Positions 1-6,507 of a stretch of DNA of 25,555 nucleotides are shown one piece after another (the stretch's first letter is position 1; every line of letters begins with the position of its first letter). The translations under genes were made by a program, and so were the position numbers. The stretch comes from an uncultured Eubacterium sp. (GTDB lineage Bacteria; Bacillota; Clostridia; Lachnospirales; Lachnospiraceae). The stretch spans positions 1 through 25,555 of the forward strand of contig CAJTTQ010000038.1 of NCBI GenBank assembly GCA_910579145.1, written 5' to 3'. The notes under the pieces are model-generated. The model was not told where the DNA came from. It made no database searches and saw only the letters and a list, made by a program, of their open reading frames with translations.

Positions 1-4
1 CCTT

Positions 5-102
5 CAAACATTCGAAATCCGCTGATTTACTACGTAAATCGCTTCTTTCTCATGTTTGGCGGGTCCCAAGTTCAAATCCTAATAAGTTCGCCAGAACTTA
101 TT
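5..102. repeat. Structured non-coding element with nested inverted repeats
   Basis: Three inverted repeats sit in this short stretch. CAAACAT (5-11) pairs with ATGTTTG (52-58). Inside it GATTTAC (24-30) pairs with GTAAATC (34-40) across a 3-nt loop. Downstream AATAAGTTC (81-89) pairs perfectly with GAACTTATT (94-102) across the loop GCCA. The last hairpin is followed on the plus strand by a T-rich run, so it could be a weak terminator for a gene left of the window. The element could also be a dispersed palindromic repeat. No open frame with a ribosome binding site was found between it and the kinase stop at 198. Confidence 0.45.
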
Positions 103-197
103 TATTATGTAGACATGAACGGCATTTTGACCTTTTGACCCTGGCATCATAATATGAAGTATATCACATCGGGATGGGGAGGAAAAGAAAAAGTTCA

Positions 198-1541
198 TTA
201 TATCAGCCTGTTTTTTACGGGTGGATGAAGACGTTTTTTTACGTCTATAATGGGGATCACGATATCCATGCAAAATGTGCTGCCAAATGTGTGCTTTAAA
301 AAACCGTGATTTTTCTCAACGATATTTTCAATGTTATCCATCCCATACCCGTGTTTCAGAAAATCTGTTTTGTGCAGGGAAGTGCATTCTTCCGCGGGAT
401 CATATGTATTTTCTATACGAATGTAAAAAATATCATTTTCATTGACCGAGATCGTGAGAGCGATAAAATTGTGCCCGCCCGCGTTTTTCCGGCAGGCATT
501 GAAGCTGTTGTCCAATAGGTTTCCGAGGATCACGCATAGATCATAATCGTTGATCGGAATGCGGTTTGCATCGATTTTCAGAGTGGGGGAAAAGGAGATA
601 CCGTTTGTTTCAGCAATATTTTTAAAGTTGCTGACAAAGGCGTCGATCACCAGGTTTCCCGTATTGATCTCCGTGTAAGTGTCCTCAATATCTTTCATGG
701 CTAACTGCAGGTACTGGCAGAGTTCTGTGTACTCCTGCCGCTTTAGGTGCTCCTGAAGGATAAAATAGTGTTTCTTGGTATCATGGATCAGGCGGCGGTT
801 GGTTTTATAAGCGGCTCCTAACTGGACATACTTCTCCTTTTGGTATGCGATCTGCATTTCCATCTGGCGCAGCCGGTGCAGCGCCTGTTCCTGCTGGAAA
901 CTTTTATTGATCATCCAGTGATTCAGGATATTTAGCAGGGAAAGGGCAATATAAAGGCAAAGGAAGAAGGTCCGGTTGTTTCCCGTCATGATATCTTCGA
1001 TCGGCGCGAGCAGCATGGTTACTAACGAAACGAGTGGTGTGGTCAGGATAAATATGTGGTAATTCGGTTTATGGCCGAACAATTTCCGATTCCAAAAAAA
1101 AGAAACGATCAGGGTAAGGAAGAATAGTACGATCTTTGAGCCTAAATTCATCATGACCGAAAGGGAGTCATCGGAAATGCTGAAGATGGACGGACGGACC
1201 ATTTCCATGAGCATGGTAAAAATCGTTTCTCCCAGAATGGCCAATGCCTGAAAGATTAAAACAGAAAACAGGCGGTGGCGCATGGATGTCTGATATAAAA
1301 ATGTCAGCGCGTACGAGGTCAGTAAACTGACGGATGCAGCAAGGATAAATTTCTGGTTGCTGGAAAGGGGCGCTGTCAGCATTTCATTGGCAAACAGGAC
1401 CGCTTCCATGATACAGTAGGAAGCATAAAAAGTAGTAAGGGATACGTTGTCTCGCCGGCGCTGCAGGACATTATTAAAAAATGTTAGAATTAGAAAAAGG
1501 TCAAACGCATAGGTAAATATGATTATGATCGTGTGAATCAT
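198..1541 (-). CDS. GHKL-type sensor histidine kinase (AgrC-like)
   Basis: Predicted membrane receptor kinase of 447 aa. About the first 215 residues form roughly six hydrophobic segments, the sensor part of AgrC-like kinases. A coiled stretch (about 215-245) leads to the dimerisation/phosphoacceptor region, where RLIHDTKKHY puts the probable phosphorylated histidine at H253. The ATPase domain shows the N box (GNLLDNSFNA, N341 and N345) and a G box (HGYGMDNI, near 398-404). The start has AAGGAAGGA upstream. The gene begins 15 nt after the LytTR regulator stop and is last in the agrB-regulator-kinase order on this strand. In the family, the kinase senses an exported peptide and phosphorylates the partner regulator. 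The ligand is not identifiable because no AgrD precursor was found. Confidence 0.9.
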   Translation of the reverse strand: MIHTIIIIFTYAFDLFLILTFFNNVLQRRRDNVSLTTFYASYCIMEAVLFANEMLTAPLSSNQKFILAASVSLLTSYALTFLYQTSMRHRLFSVLIFQALAILGETIFTMLMEMVRPSIFSISDDSLSVMMNLGSKIVLFFLTLIVSFFWNRKLFGHKPNYHIFILTTPLVSLVTMLLAPIEDIMTGNNRTFFLCLYIALSLLNILNHWMINKSFQQEQALHRLRQMEMQIAYQKEKYVQLGAAYKTNRRLIHDTKKHYFILQEHLKRQEYTELCQYLQLAMKDIEDTYTEINTGNLVIDAFVSNFKNIAETNGISFSPTLKIDANRIPINDYDLCVILGNLLDNSFNACRKNAGGHNFIALTISVNENDIFYIRIENTYDPAEECTSLHKTDFLKHGYGMDNIENIVEKNHGFLKHTFGSTFCMDIVIPIIDVKKRLHPPVKNRLI

Positions 1542-1556
1542 TTTCGTGTTCCTTCC

Positions 1557-2297
1557 TTAAAGTTTTTTCATTTCGACAATGTTGTTCAAAAAAACGTGCT
1601 GCAATTTCTTTTCGTAGCCTCTGCTGATCGGTACGGTCTCGCCATTGTCCAATATGGCAGAGTGTTTGTGGAAATAGTGTATGAAGGCCAGGTTTAGAAG
1701 GATACCGCGGTAACAGGGTAAAAATTGGTAATTAGCTAGTTTTTCCGCCCAGTCGTTCAATTTTCCCTTCGTCTCTATTTTTTCATCAAAAAAGTGGAAA
1801 CAGAGGATGCCCTTTTTCCCATCGGAAACGTCGATATAACGAATATCCCGGATGTTTACGGTTTTTTCTGTTTCGTCCTCCCGGATCAGTGTGTACAACA
1901 GAAACTGATCGTTGATTTCATGCACGATCTCATTCATGATGCCATAAACCTTTTCAAGTGAAATCGGCTTTACGAGGTAGTAATAGGGATGGACCCGAAA
2001 ACTGTCCTGCATGTAATCAGGGTAATTGCTGATAAAAACAATAAATACATGGCGGTCAACCGTTGTCTTGATGATCTCAGCTGTTTTTAGTCCGTCTGTT
2101 CCGGGCATTTCAACATCTAAAAAAACGATATGGAAATCACCCTGCTGCTGGAACTTTTTTAACAGATCACTGCCAGAGGAAAATTCGGTATAGGTGAAGT
2201 TGTTATCCTGTGCGATCAGATAGGAGTCCAGACAGGTCGCGATATTTTTGCGGTATATTTCGTCATCATCACATATTGCTATATTTAAGTTCAGCAT
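1557..2297 (-). CDS. LytTR-family response regulator (AgrA-like)
   Basis: 246-aa two-component regulator. The N-terminal receiver has the acidic pocket (ICDDDE, D10-D12), the phosphoacceptor in FLDVEMPG (D61) and the conserved lysine in LVKP (K110). The C-terminal half (about 140-246) is a LytTR DNA-binding domain, with the typical late LNLAFI and ISRGYEKK segments. An upstream in-frame ATG exists at 2402, but the ATG at 2297 is preferred: it has GGGGGAGA just upstream and overlaps the agrB-like stop by 7 nt, a usual sign of translational coupling. Phosphorylation by the downstream GHKL kinase is inferred from the operon. The box pairs at 2960-3044 are the natural candidate targets of this protein. 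Confidence 0.9.
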   Translation of the reverse strand: MLNLNIAICDDDEIYRKNIATCLDSYLIAQDNNFTYTEFSSGSDLLKKFQQQGDFHIVFLDVEMPGTDGLKTAEIIKTTVDRHVFIVFISNYPDYMQDSFRVHPYYYLVKPISLEKVYGIMNEIVHEINDQFLLYTLIREDETEKTVNIRDIRYIDVSDGKKGILCFHFFDEKIETKGKLNDWAEKLANYQFLPCYRGILLNLAFIHYFHKHSAILDNGETVPISRGYEKKLQHVFLNNIVEMKKL

Positions 2298-2896
2298 CGT
2301 TCTCCCCCTTGCTTGCCGTACGCATTGATCATCATTCCTATGCCCTGGTTTATAGAAACAGCCATCATACAGATAGATACCAAAAAATAACATTCCCTGC
2401 ATTTATAATACTGTAGTATGGCATAAATGGCAATCACAAACAGGCAGCAGAGCAGACATTTTTGTTTGTACCGGCCGCGCTGGCCGGCAGGAATGCGTTT
2501 GTTTTGTGTGTCTACTGGCGCCATAAATAAAATCAGGAAAAGGGAAAGGAAAAAGCTCAAATGTATCATTCCCTGCGGCATCGTTTCCGCGAACAGACTT
2601 GTGAGGAACAATATCAATAAAAAAACGGAAAAGGAAACCATACTGCATTTCATACGGGAACGGGCGTGCGCTCCGCCGGCAAACATTTTCACTGGAATCA
2701 TCGTAATGAGATAGAGCGCAGCCTGCAAAGGAACGTCGAGCAGAACTCCGATCAGGAAAATAGAAGCATTGAATAATATGTTATCCAGTACAAAATCAAA
2801 ACAGTACAGATAAAATTTAGTTTCTTCGGGTGAAATGATGTGGTTGTCTGTTAACATAGCACAGATTTTTTTACTTATATGACATGTAATATACAT
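2291..2896 (-). CDS. AgrB-like peptide-processing membrane endopeptidase
   Basis: 201-aa polytopic membrane protein of the accessory gene regulator B family. It has the signature GGAHARSRMKC with His77 and Cys84, the same residue numbers as the catalytic pair of Staphylococcus aureus AgrB. Hydrophobic segments follow to the C terminus. AgrB cleaves the C-terminal tail of the AgrD precursor and forms a thiolactone, helping release the autoinducing peptide. The start ATG has GGGGAGGA about 11 nt upstream, and the gene is first in its operon, behind a good promoter at 2925-2953. Oddity: no AgrD-like gene follows or precedes it in a recognisable form, so its substrate is unknown. Family assignment is firm; the role in quorum sensing is inferred. 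Confidence 0.88.
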   Translation of the reverse strand: MYITCHISKKICAMLTDNHIISPEETKFYLYCFDFVLDNILFNASIFLIGVLLDVPLQAALYLITMIPVKMFAGGAHARSRMKCSMVSFSVFLLILFLTSLFAETMPQGMIHLSFFLSLFLILFMAPVDTQNKRIPAGQRGRYKQKCLLCCLFVIAIYAILQYYKCRECYFLVSICMMAVSINQGIGMMINAYGKQGGERC

Positions 2897-2924
2897 GGAT
2901 CGATCGTCCTCCCCTCTGCACGTT

Positions 2925-2953
2925 ATTATACCATGACTAAAAAAAATTTTCCG
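2925..2953 (-). promoter_or_regulatory. Promoter of the agr-like operon (extended -10, weak -35)
   Basis: On the minus strand TGGTATAAT (an extended -10 with a perfect TATAAT, 2925-2930) lies about 30 bp upstream of the AgrB-like start. The -35 at 17-bp spacing (2948-2953, CGGAAA) is poor, as expected for an activator-dependent promoter. The nearest LytTR-type box ends 6 bp upstream of that -35. Confidence 0.75.
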
Positions 2954-2959
2954 ATATCA

Positions 2960-3044
2960 AGGGCGAGATGTCAAAAACGGGGGGTGAGTTGCATCCCTCG
3001 CCTGTCATTTTGCATTTCACCCCGTGAATTTGACATCTCACCCC
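2960..3044. promoter_or_regulatory. Divergent LytTR-type operator: two pairs of 9-bp boxes in a large inverted repeat
   Basis: Plus-strand boxes TTTCACCCC (3015-3023) and TCTCACCCC (3036-3044) are separated by 12 bp, a 21-bp period. The minus strand has ACTCACCCC (2981-2989) and TCTCGCCCT (2960-2968), again 12 bp apart. The arms 2961-2993 and 3011-3043 match in 26 of 33 positions as an inverted repeat around a 17-bp centre. Direct repeats of about 9 bp with a 12-bp gap just upstream of a weak -35 are the known layout for AgrA/ComE/PlnC-type LytTR regulators. Binding by the regulator at 1557-2297 is inferred. Confidence 0.75.
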
Positions 3045-3051
3045 CCATTTC

Positions 3052-3080
3052 GATCCGAGTCAATCATTCCGTGCTAAAAT
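3052..3080 (+). promoter_or_regulatory. Promoter toward the leader ORF and secreted protein
   Basis: TGCTAAAAT is an extended -10 (hexamer TAAAAT, 3075-3080). The -35 position at 17-bp spacing (3052-3057, GATCCG) has no consensus, again suggesting need for an activator. The box ending at 3044 is 30 bp upstream of the -10, mirroring the 29-bp distance on the other side. Transcripts would have a leader of roughly 250 nt before the secreted-protein gene. Confidence 0.65.
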
Positions 3081-3188
3081 GAATCCAGTGTGAAAGCATT
3101 TTACAACGTTCAAGCGAGGAGTGATGGCGAGTATAGCACCGATTAGAACGCTGCGATGCGGTTTTGAATTGTGGGAGGAGGTGAGAGA

Positions 3189-3254
3189 ATGTATCAGGGA
3201 AAGATTGCTGTTTACAGAGATTCCGGTGAAAAAAGCGTTCTTTTCATATGGTAG
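3189..3254 (+). CDS. 21-codon leader ORF with perfect Shine-Dalgarno sequence
   Basis: A short frame of 21 codons begins MYQGKIAVYR and ends VLFIW. It has the perfect eight-base ribosome binding site AGGAGGTG (3176-3183) 5 nt before its ATG, the strongest translation start in the window. It lies in the 5' leader of the secreted-protein gene, downstream of the LytTR-controlled promoter. Its final codons form the left arm of the hairpin at 3235-3274. It could be a regulatory leader peptide, a small signalling peptide, or a by-product of an mRNA-stabilising ribosome site. It has no cysteine and does not look like AgrD. A longer overlapping frame (3124-3333) competes for the same DNA but has a badly spaced ribosome binding site. 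Confidence 0.45.
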   Translation: MYQGKIAVYRDSGEKSVLFIW

Positions 3255-3274
3255 TGGAATACCGAAAAGAACGC
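3235..3274 (+). promoter_or_regulatory. Strong leader hairpin overlapping the end of the small ORF
   Basis: GCGTTCTTTTC (3235-3245) pairs perfectly with GAAAAGAACGC (3264-3274). Inside it GGTA (3250-3253) can pair with TACC (3260-3263). No T-run follows, so it is not an intrinsic terminator. The left arm is coding sequence for the leader ORF, whose stop is at 3252-3254, so ribosomes there would melt the hairpin. A second AGAACGC at 3145-3151 could pair with the same left arm, giving a possible alternative fold. Confidence 0.5.
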
Positions 3275-3338
3275 GGTGTAAACACACACATACTGTAGCA
3301 CGAAATCACATAAAAAACAAGAATAGGAGATGATTTTT

Positions 3339-3773
3339 ATGATAAGAAGACTGACTGGAAAAATAGCAAAAGTACTTACATGCCTGTCCCTGGCGGCCCT
3401 CGTGGCAGCACCCGTGATGGCGCAGCAAACGAGCGCGAGTAATACCGTTGAAACAAACAAAAAAGACTGGGTGACGTCTATGGCGGATACGAAGGTTACC
3501 AATCAGCAGGAAACCAGTTTTACGTTATTTAAGGGAATAGGGCATGACAGTGCCATAAACAATGTAAAGGTGGGAGCATACTTAGACGGTACATGGAAAA
3601 GGGTAATCGGTCCGGCAGAGGGCATTGCAACAGCAAAAACAGATGTGAAAGCGACTTATAATCTGAACCAACAGGTTAAGCCGGGAACAAAAATGAGAAT
3701 CCGTTTAAAACTATCATCGTTAAATTCCGGTTTTAGTACGGATAAAGTAGCGATGGCATGGTATTGGTATTGA
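3339..3773 (+). CDS. Small secreted protein of unknown function, probable target of the Agr-like system
   Basis: 144 aa. The N terminus has a clear Sec signal: basic MIRRLTGKIAK, a hydrophobic core, and a likely cut after PVMA (residue 28). The mature part of about 116 residues has alternating hydrophobic and polar residues suggesting beta strands, a lone pair of WY motifs at the very C terminus, and no cysteines, sortase motif or known catalytic signature. The ATG at 3339 is chosen because AGGAG lies 9 nt upstream; the in-frame ATG at 3330 overlaps that site. A terminator follows, so it is the only ordinary gene on the divergent transcript. Small secreted proteins beside LytTR systems include bacteriocin-like and DUF2712-type proteins, but I cannot assign this one to a family. 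Confidence 0.75.
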   Translation: MIRRLTGKIAKVLTCLSLAALVAAPVMAQQTSASNTVETNKKDWVTSMADTKVTNQQETSFTLFKGIGHDSAINNVKVGAYLDGTWKRVIGPAEGIATAKTDVKATYNLNQQVKPGTKMRIRLKLSSLNSGFSTDKVAMAWYWY

Positions 3774-3789
3774 TTAAAGTATAAGTTTG

Positions 3790-3833
3790 TCCTGTCCCTG
3801 CATTCTTTTATGTGAAGCAGGGGCAGGATTTTT
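3790..3833 (+). terminator. Intrinsic terminator after the secreted protein
   Basis: A 12-bp stem (3790-3801 with 3817-3828, one G-U pair) with a 15-nt loop is followed by five T residues (3829-3833). It begins 16 nt after the stop codon and separates the divergent transcript from the lipoprotein gene. Confidence 0.85.
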
Positions 3834-3882
3834 GAGCAAAAAAGCAAGGAAACGGATGTTTCATGCAGAATTGGGGGTAATA

Positions 3883-4782
3883 ATGGAGAAATTTAAAAGT
3901 ATATGTATCATCATGTATTTATGCTTTTTTACTACCGTGTTTCTGGCTGGATGTGCGAGAGAACGGATTACTGTAGAGCAGCCGGAGGCATCTGCTGGGG
4001 AAGAAGCGGGTGAGGGAGCAGCAAATGAGGCGCATGCGGTGAGTACCAGTACGGTTGAGGCACATGATTATATGGAAAACAAATTTCGTGAATTAGAATC
4101 AGAGGCAGAGTGTACACGGATCGAGTGTTTTTTTCCATTTGATGAAGAAGCTGCTTCGAAGGAAAAAAAGTGGGAAGAGATCTCATCCCTGCCAGAAGTG
4201 GAGAAAGCGGTTATTGTAACAGAAGGCCTCGGGACAACGCATATCCCTCTTGATAAGGTAAATCCAGATTATTATGAATATCTGGTAAAGCAGGGGAGTG
4301 AAGAGGCTCTTATACAGCAATACGGATATGTTGAATTTAATGTACATTTTTACACTTCCTCAGCAATGAAGCAGAATACGCTAGGCTGTTGGCATCAAGT
4401 AAAAAACAGGGTAAAGGAATTGGGTGGCTGGGATCAGACTGTGTGGCCGTTTTATATAGAAGAAGGAGAATCGATCGAACTATTGTATAATGATCGGAAG
4501 GAAGTATACCATTCCAAGGACTTAGTGATTGATAAGGTGAGCGATGAGATCCCGTGGTATTTGGACTTTGCGTGGCCAAATACAGAGTGTATTCTAACGT
4601 TAACAAACGATAAGTTTGAAGAGCTGATGGGAAAGGATGAAAAGGGAGTTAATTTGAGCAGCTTAGCGGGGAATGAGTGTTATTACTTAACATGTAAACG
4701 CGGGCAGCGTAAGAAGCTGGAAGAAAAAGTGAAAAAGTTAGGAATCAAGGAGGTTTCGAATCCTGGGTATTTGAAGCGGTGA
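3883..4782 (+). CDS. Lipoprotein of unknown function
   Basis: 299 aa from the ATG at 3883, preceded by GGGGGT. The N terminus is a lipoprotein signal: MEKFKS, a hydrophobic stretch, then FLAGC, whose cysteine (about residue 23) would be lipidated. An Ala/Glu-rich low-complexity linker (about 30-60) follows. The rest is a globular, acidic, Glu/Lys/Trp/Tyr-rich domain with a FYTSSAM segment, several tryptophans and a C-terminal helix rich in lysine. No enzyme or transporter motif was recognised, and no further membrane segment is seen. It may be anchored outside the membrane. An in-frame upstream start (3787) lies inside the terminator and is discounted. Its own promoter was not identified, so control by the upstream divergent promoter through terminator readthrough cannot be excluded. 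Confidence 0.75.
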   Translation: MEKFKSICIIMYLCFFTTVFLAGCARERITVEQPEASAGEEAGEGAANEAHAVSTSTVEAHDYMENKFRELESEAECTRIECFFPFDEEAASKEKKWEEISSLPEVEKAVIVTEGLGTTHIPLDKVNPDYYEYLVKQGSEEALIQQYGYVEFNVHFYTSSAMKQNTLGCWHQVKNRVKELGGWDQTVWPFYIEEGESIELLYNDRKEVYHSKDLVIDKVSDEIPWYLDFAWPNTECILTLTNDKFEELMGKDEKGVNLSSLAGNECYYLTCKRGQRKKLEEKVKKLGIKEVSNPGYLKR

Positions 4783-4878
4783 TTTTTACCTGAAAGACGC
4801 ACAGGAGGGATGGAAGGAAAAACTGATCCAGAGACCCGAGGCCGAACGGGCGGGATGATCTGGAAAATACTTTATATC

Positions 4879-4915
4879 AACTGTCAGATTTTGAGTGATC
4901 TGGCAGTTATTTATT
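4879..4915 (+). terminator. Probable terminator after the lipoprotein gene
   Basis: AACTGTCAGAT (4879-4889) pairs with ATCTGGCAGTT (4898-4908) with one G-U pair and an 8-nt loop, followed by ATTTATT. The T-tract is interrupted, so termination may be partial. It lies about 100 nt after the lipoprotein stop and upstream of the next promoter. Confidence 0.6.
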
Positions 4916-4958
4916 GCCATGTCTTACAAAAATTTTTACCTCTTGCAGAAAAATCTGA

Positions 4959-4987
4959 TTGACTCCATAAATGATACTACTTATAAT
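4959..4987 (+). promoter_or_regulatory. Sigma-A promoter for the GNAT-sortase-chemoreceptor cluster
   Basis: TTGACT (4959-4964), a 17-bp spacer and a perfect TATAAT (4982-4987). It is 57 bp upstream of the GNAT gene and is the only strong promoter I see before the long same-direction run of genes that ends at 15485. Confidence 0.8.
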
Positions 4988-5044
4988 AAGAACAGATAAT
5001 AAAAGCGGAAGCTTCCCATAAGCGGAGAAACCAGAGGTGTTTAT

Positions 5045-5629
5045 ATGACAGAGACAGGAAAGCAGGAGGCGCGGTCCCATCGGATGTATGCGGTGCCTGA
5101 TCAACAACTGCATGAGAGGTTTGCATTTAGAACGATAAGGAAAGAGGAGTCCAGCCAGGCTGCCCGGATTGAAATGATCTGTTTCCCCCCGAATGAGGCG
5201 TGCTCAAAGGAAATGATCGTGTCGCGGATCGAACGGGTACCAGAATTGTTTTTGGTGGTGGAGGACAGAGGGACAGGAGAGCTGGCCGGATTTTTAAGCG
5301 GACTCGCAACGAATGAATCCGTTTTTCGAGATGATTTTTTTTCGGACGCCGGCCTGTATGATCCAAATGGAACGAATATCATGCTGTTAGGACTGGATGT
5401 GCTGCCTGACTACCGGGGGCAGGGATTGGCGAGGGAATTGATGTATGAATATCTTCGGCGAGAGTGCAAAAAGGGGACGCGGTCTGTTCGTTTGACGTGT
5501 CTGCCCGCTAAGATCGAGATGTATAAAAAAATGGGGTTTTATGATGAGGGGGTGTCACAGTCGACATGGGGCGGAGAAAAGTGGCATGAGATGAGTTGCG
5601 TACTCAACGGACCAGTCATTGGGCAGTGA
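5045..5629 (+). CDS. GNAT-family N-acetyltransferase
   Basis: 194 aa. The acetyl-CoA binding motif A is visible as LDVLPDYRGQGLAREL (about residues 118-133), where the R-G-Q-G-L run holds the cofactor pyrophosphate. Further family features are a late YKKMGFYDEG segment and an early region (about 28-60) resembling the acceptor-side helices. Members transfer an acetyl group from acetyl-CoA to an amine on a small molecule or protein; the acceptor here is unknown. The start has AGAGGTG 5-6 nt upstream. It is the first gene after the promoter at 4959-4987. Its stop overlaps the next start by one base (TGATG), so the sortase is probably translationally coupled. Confidence 0.88.
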   Translation: MTETGKQEARSHRMYAVPDQQLHERFAFRTIRKEESSQAARIEMICFPPNEACSKEMIVSRIERVPELFLVVEDRGTGELAGFLSGLATNESVFRDDFFSDAGLYDPNGTNIMLLGLDVLPDYRGQGLARELMYEYLRRECKKGTRSVRLTCLPAKIEMYKKMGFYDEGVSQSTWGGEKWHEMSCVLNGPVIGQ

Positions 5630-6465
5630 TGAGCAGAAAGCGAGAAAAGGAGCAGATGACACATAGAAGAATCAGAAAGTGGATCCGGGGATGTTTACTT
5701 TGCGTCATGGCCGTATGCCTGATCTTAATGGCCCGCAGCTATTATGTATCATCCGAACAGGAAAAACAGCAGTCAGTGCTGCAAGAGAGGATGCGGCAGG
5801 AGCGGACGGAGGAAGGGACAGTTGCGCCGGATACGGGAGCAGATGTGTCTTTAGCAGCCTCACCGGCTGTTTCGCAGGAGCCGGTTGTATTAAGTAAATA
5901 TGCCTCATTGTATAAAGAAAACAGTGACCTGGCGGGCTGGCTAACGATTCCGGGCATGGTCATTGATGATCCGGTCATGCAGTGCGGGGACGACGAGTAC
6001 TATCTCCACCATGATTTTGACAGGAAGAAAAGCAAGTATGGCTGTCTGTATGTGCGGGGCAGGGCCGATGTCAATACGCCGGGGACCAATATCATCATAT
6101 ACGGGCACAATATGAAGGATGGAAAGATGTTTGGGGATCTGGATATGTATGAACAGAAGAGTTTTTTCCGCAAACATCCGAAGTTTCGTTTTGATACGCT
6201 TTATGAAGAGCGAACCTATAAAATACTGGCAGTGTTCCGGTCAAAGGTTTATGATACGGATGACAATGTATTCAAGTATTATCAGTTTTATGAGGCGGAG
6301 ACAGAGAAAGAGTTTGACGAGTTTTATGACAATATAAAAAAACTTTCTTTGTATGATACAGGAGTGGAGGCGGAATTCGGAGATACCTTCGTTACGTTGT
6401 CCACCTGCGCCTATCACGTAGAAGACGGCCGGTTTGTCGTTGTGGCGAAACGGGTAACGGAGTAA
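5629..6465 (+). CDS. Class B sortase
   Basis: 278-aa membrane-anchored cysteine transpeptidase. A basic N terminus and one membrane segment (about 20-36) are followed by a spacer of about 50 residues and the sortase barrel. The catalytic residues are in place: His160 (IIYGHNM), Cys260 (TLSTCAY) and Arg268 (GRFVVVAKR). The DDPVMQ and YYLHHDF segments are typical of class B enzymes in Clostridia. Sortases cut a C-terminal sorting signal and join the protein to cell-wall peptidoglycan. The ATG at 5629 overlaps the previous stop; an alternative ATG at 5656 has AAAGGAG only 3 nt away. No protein with a recognisable sorting signal is encoded in the window, so the substrate lies elsewhere. Confidence 0.92.
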   Translation: MSRKREKEQMTHRRIRKWIRGCLLCVMAVCLILMARSYYVSSEQEKQQSVLQERMRQERTEEGTVAPDTGADVSLAASPAVSQEPVVLSKYASLYKENSDLAGWLTIPGMVIDDPVMQCGDDEYYLHHDFDRKKSKYGCLYVRGRADVNTPGTNIIIYGHNMKDGKMFGDLDMYEQKSFFRKHPKFRFDTLYEERTYKILAVFRSKVYDTDDNVFKYYQFYEAETEKEFDEFYDNIKKLSLYDTGVEAEFGDTFVTLSTCAYHVEDGRFVVVAKRVTE

Positions 6466-6507
6466 AGAGAGTGCAAAAAGAAAAAATTGTTCAGGAGGAA
6501 ACGGTAC

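Noticed and set aside
50..93. Possible tRNA 3' end (TTCAAAT T-loop and terminal GCCA)
   Set aside because: The T-stem does not pair around TTCAAAT, and no matching acceptor, D-arm or anticodon arm is visible in the bases available.
79..273. Minus-strand small ORF downstream of the kinase as an AgrD candidate
   Set aside because: It overlaps the kinase 3' end, has no ribosome binding site, and lacks the AgrD layout of amphipathic leader, Cys core and acidic tail.
2403..2714. Overlapping ORFs on both strands within the AgrB-like gene
   Set aside because: Shadows of the AgrB-like frame, which has the conserved catalytic motif, promoter and ribosome binding site.
3124..3333. 69-codon plus-strand ORF in the divergent leader, with a Cys followed by a charged stretch, as an AgrD candidate
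   Set aside because: Its AGGAG is only 2 nt from the ATG, the leader before the Cys is too short and not amphipathic, and it overlaps the better-signalled 21-codon ORF and hairpin.
4810..4962. 50-codon ORF between the lipoprotein and GNAT genes
   Set aside because: GGAGGG directly abuts the ATG with no spacer, and the frame runs through a terminator-like hairpin into the -35 of the next promoter.
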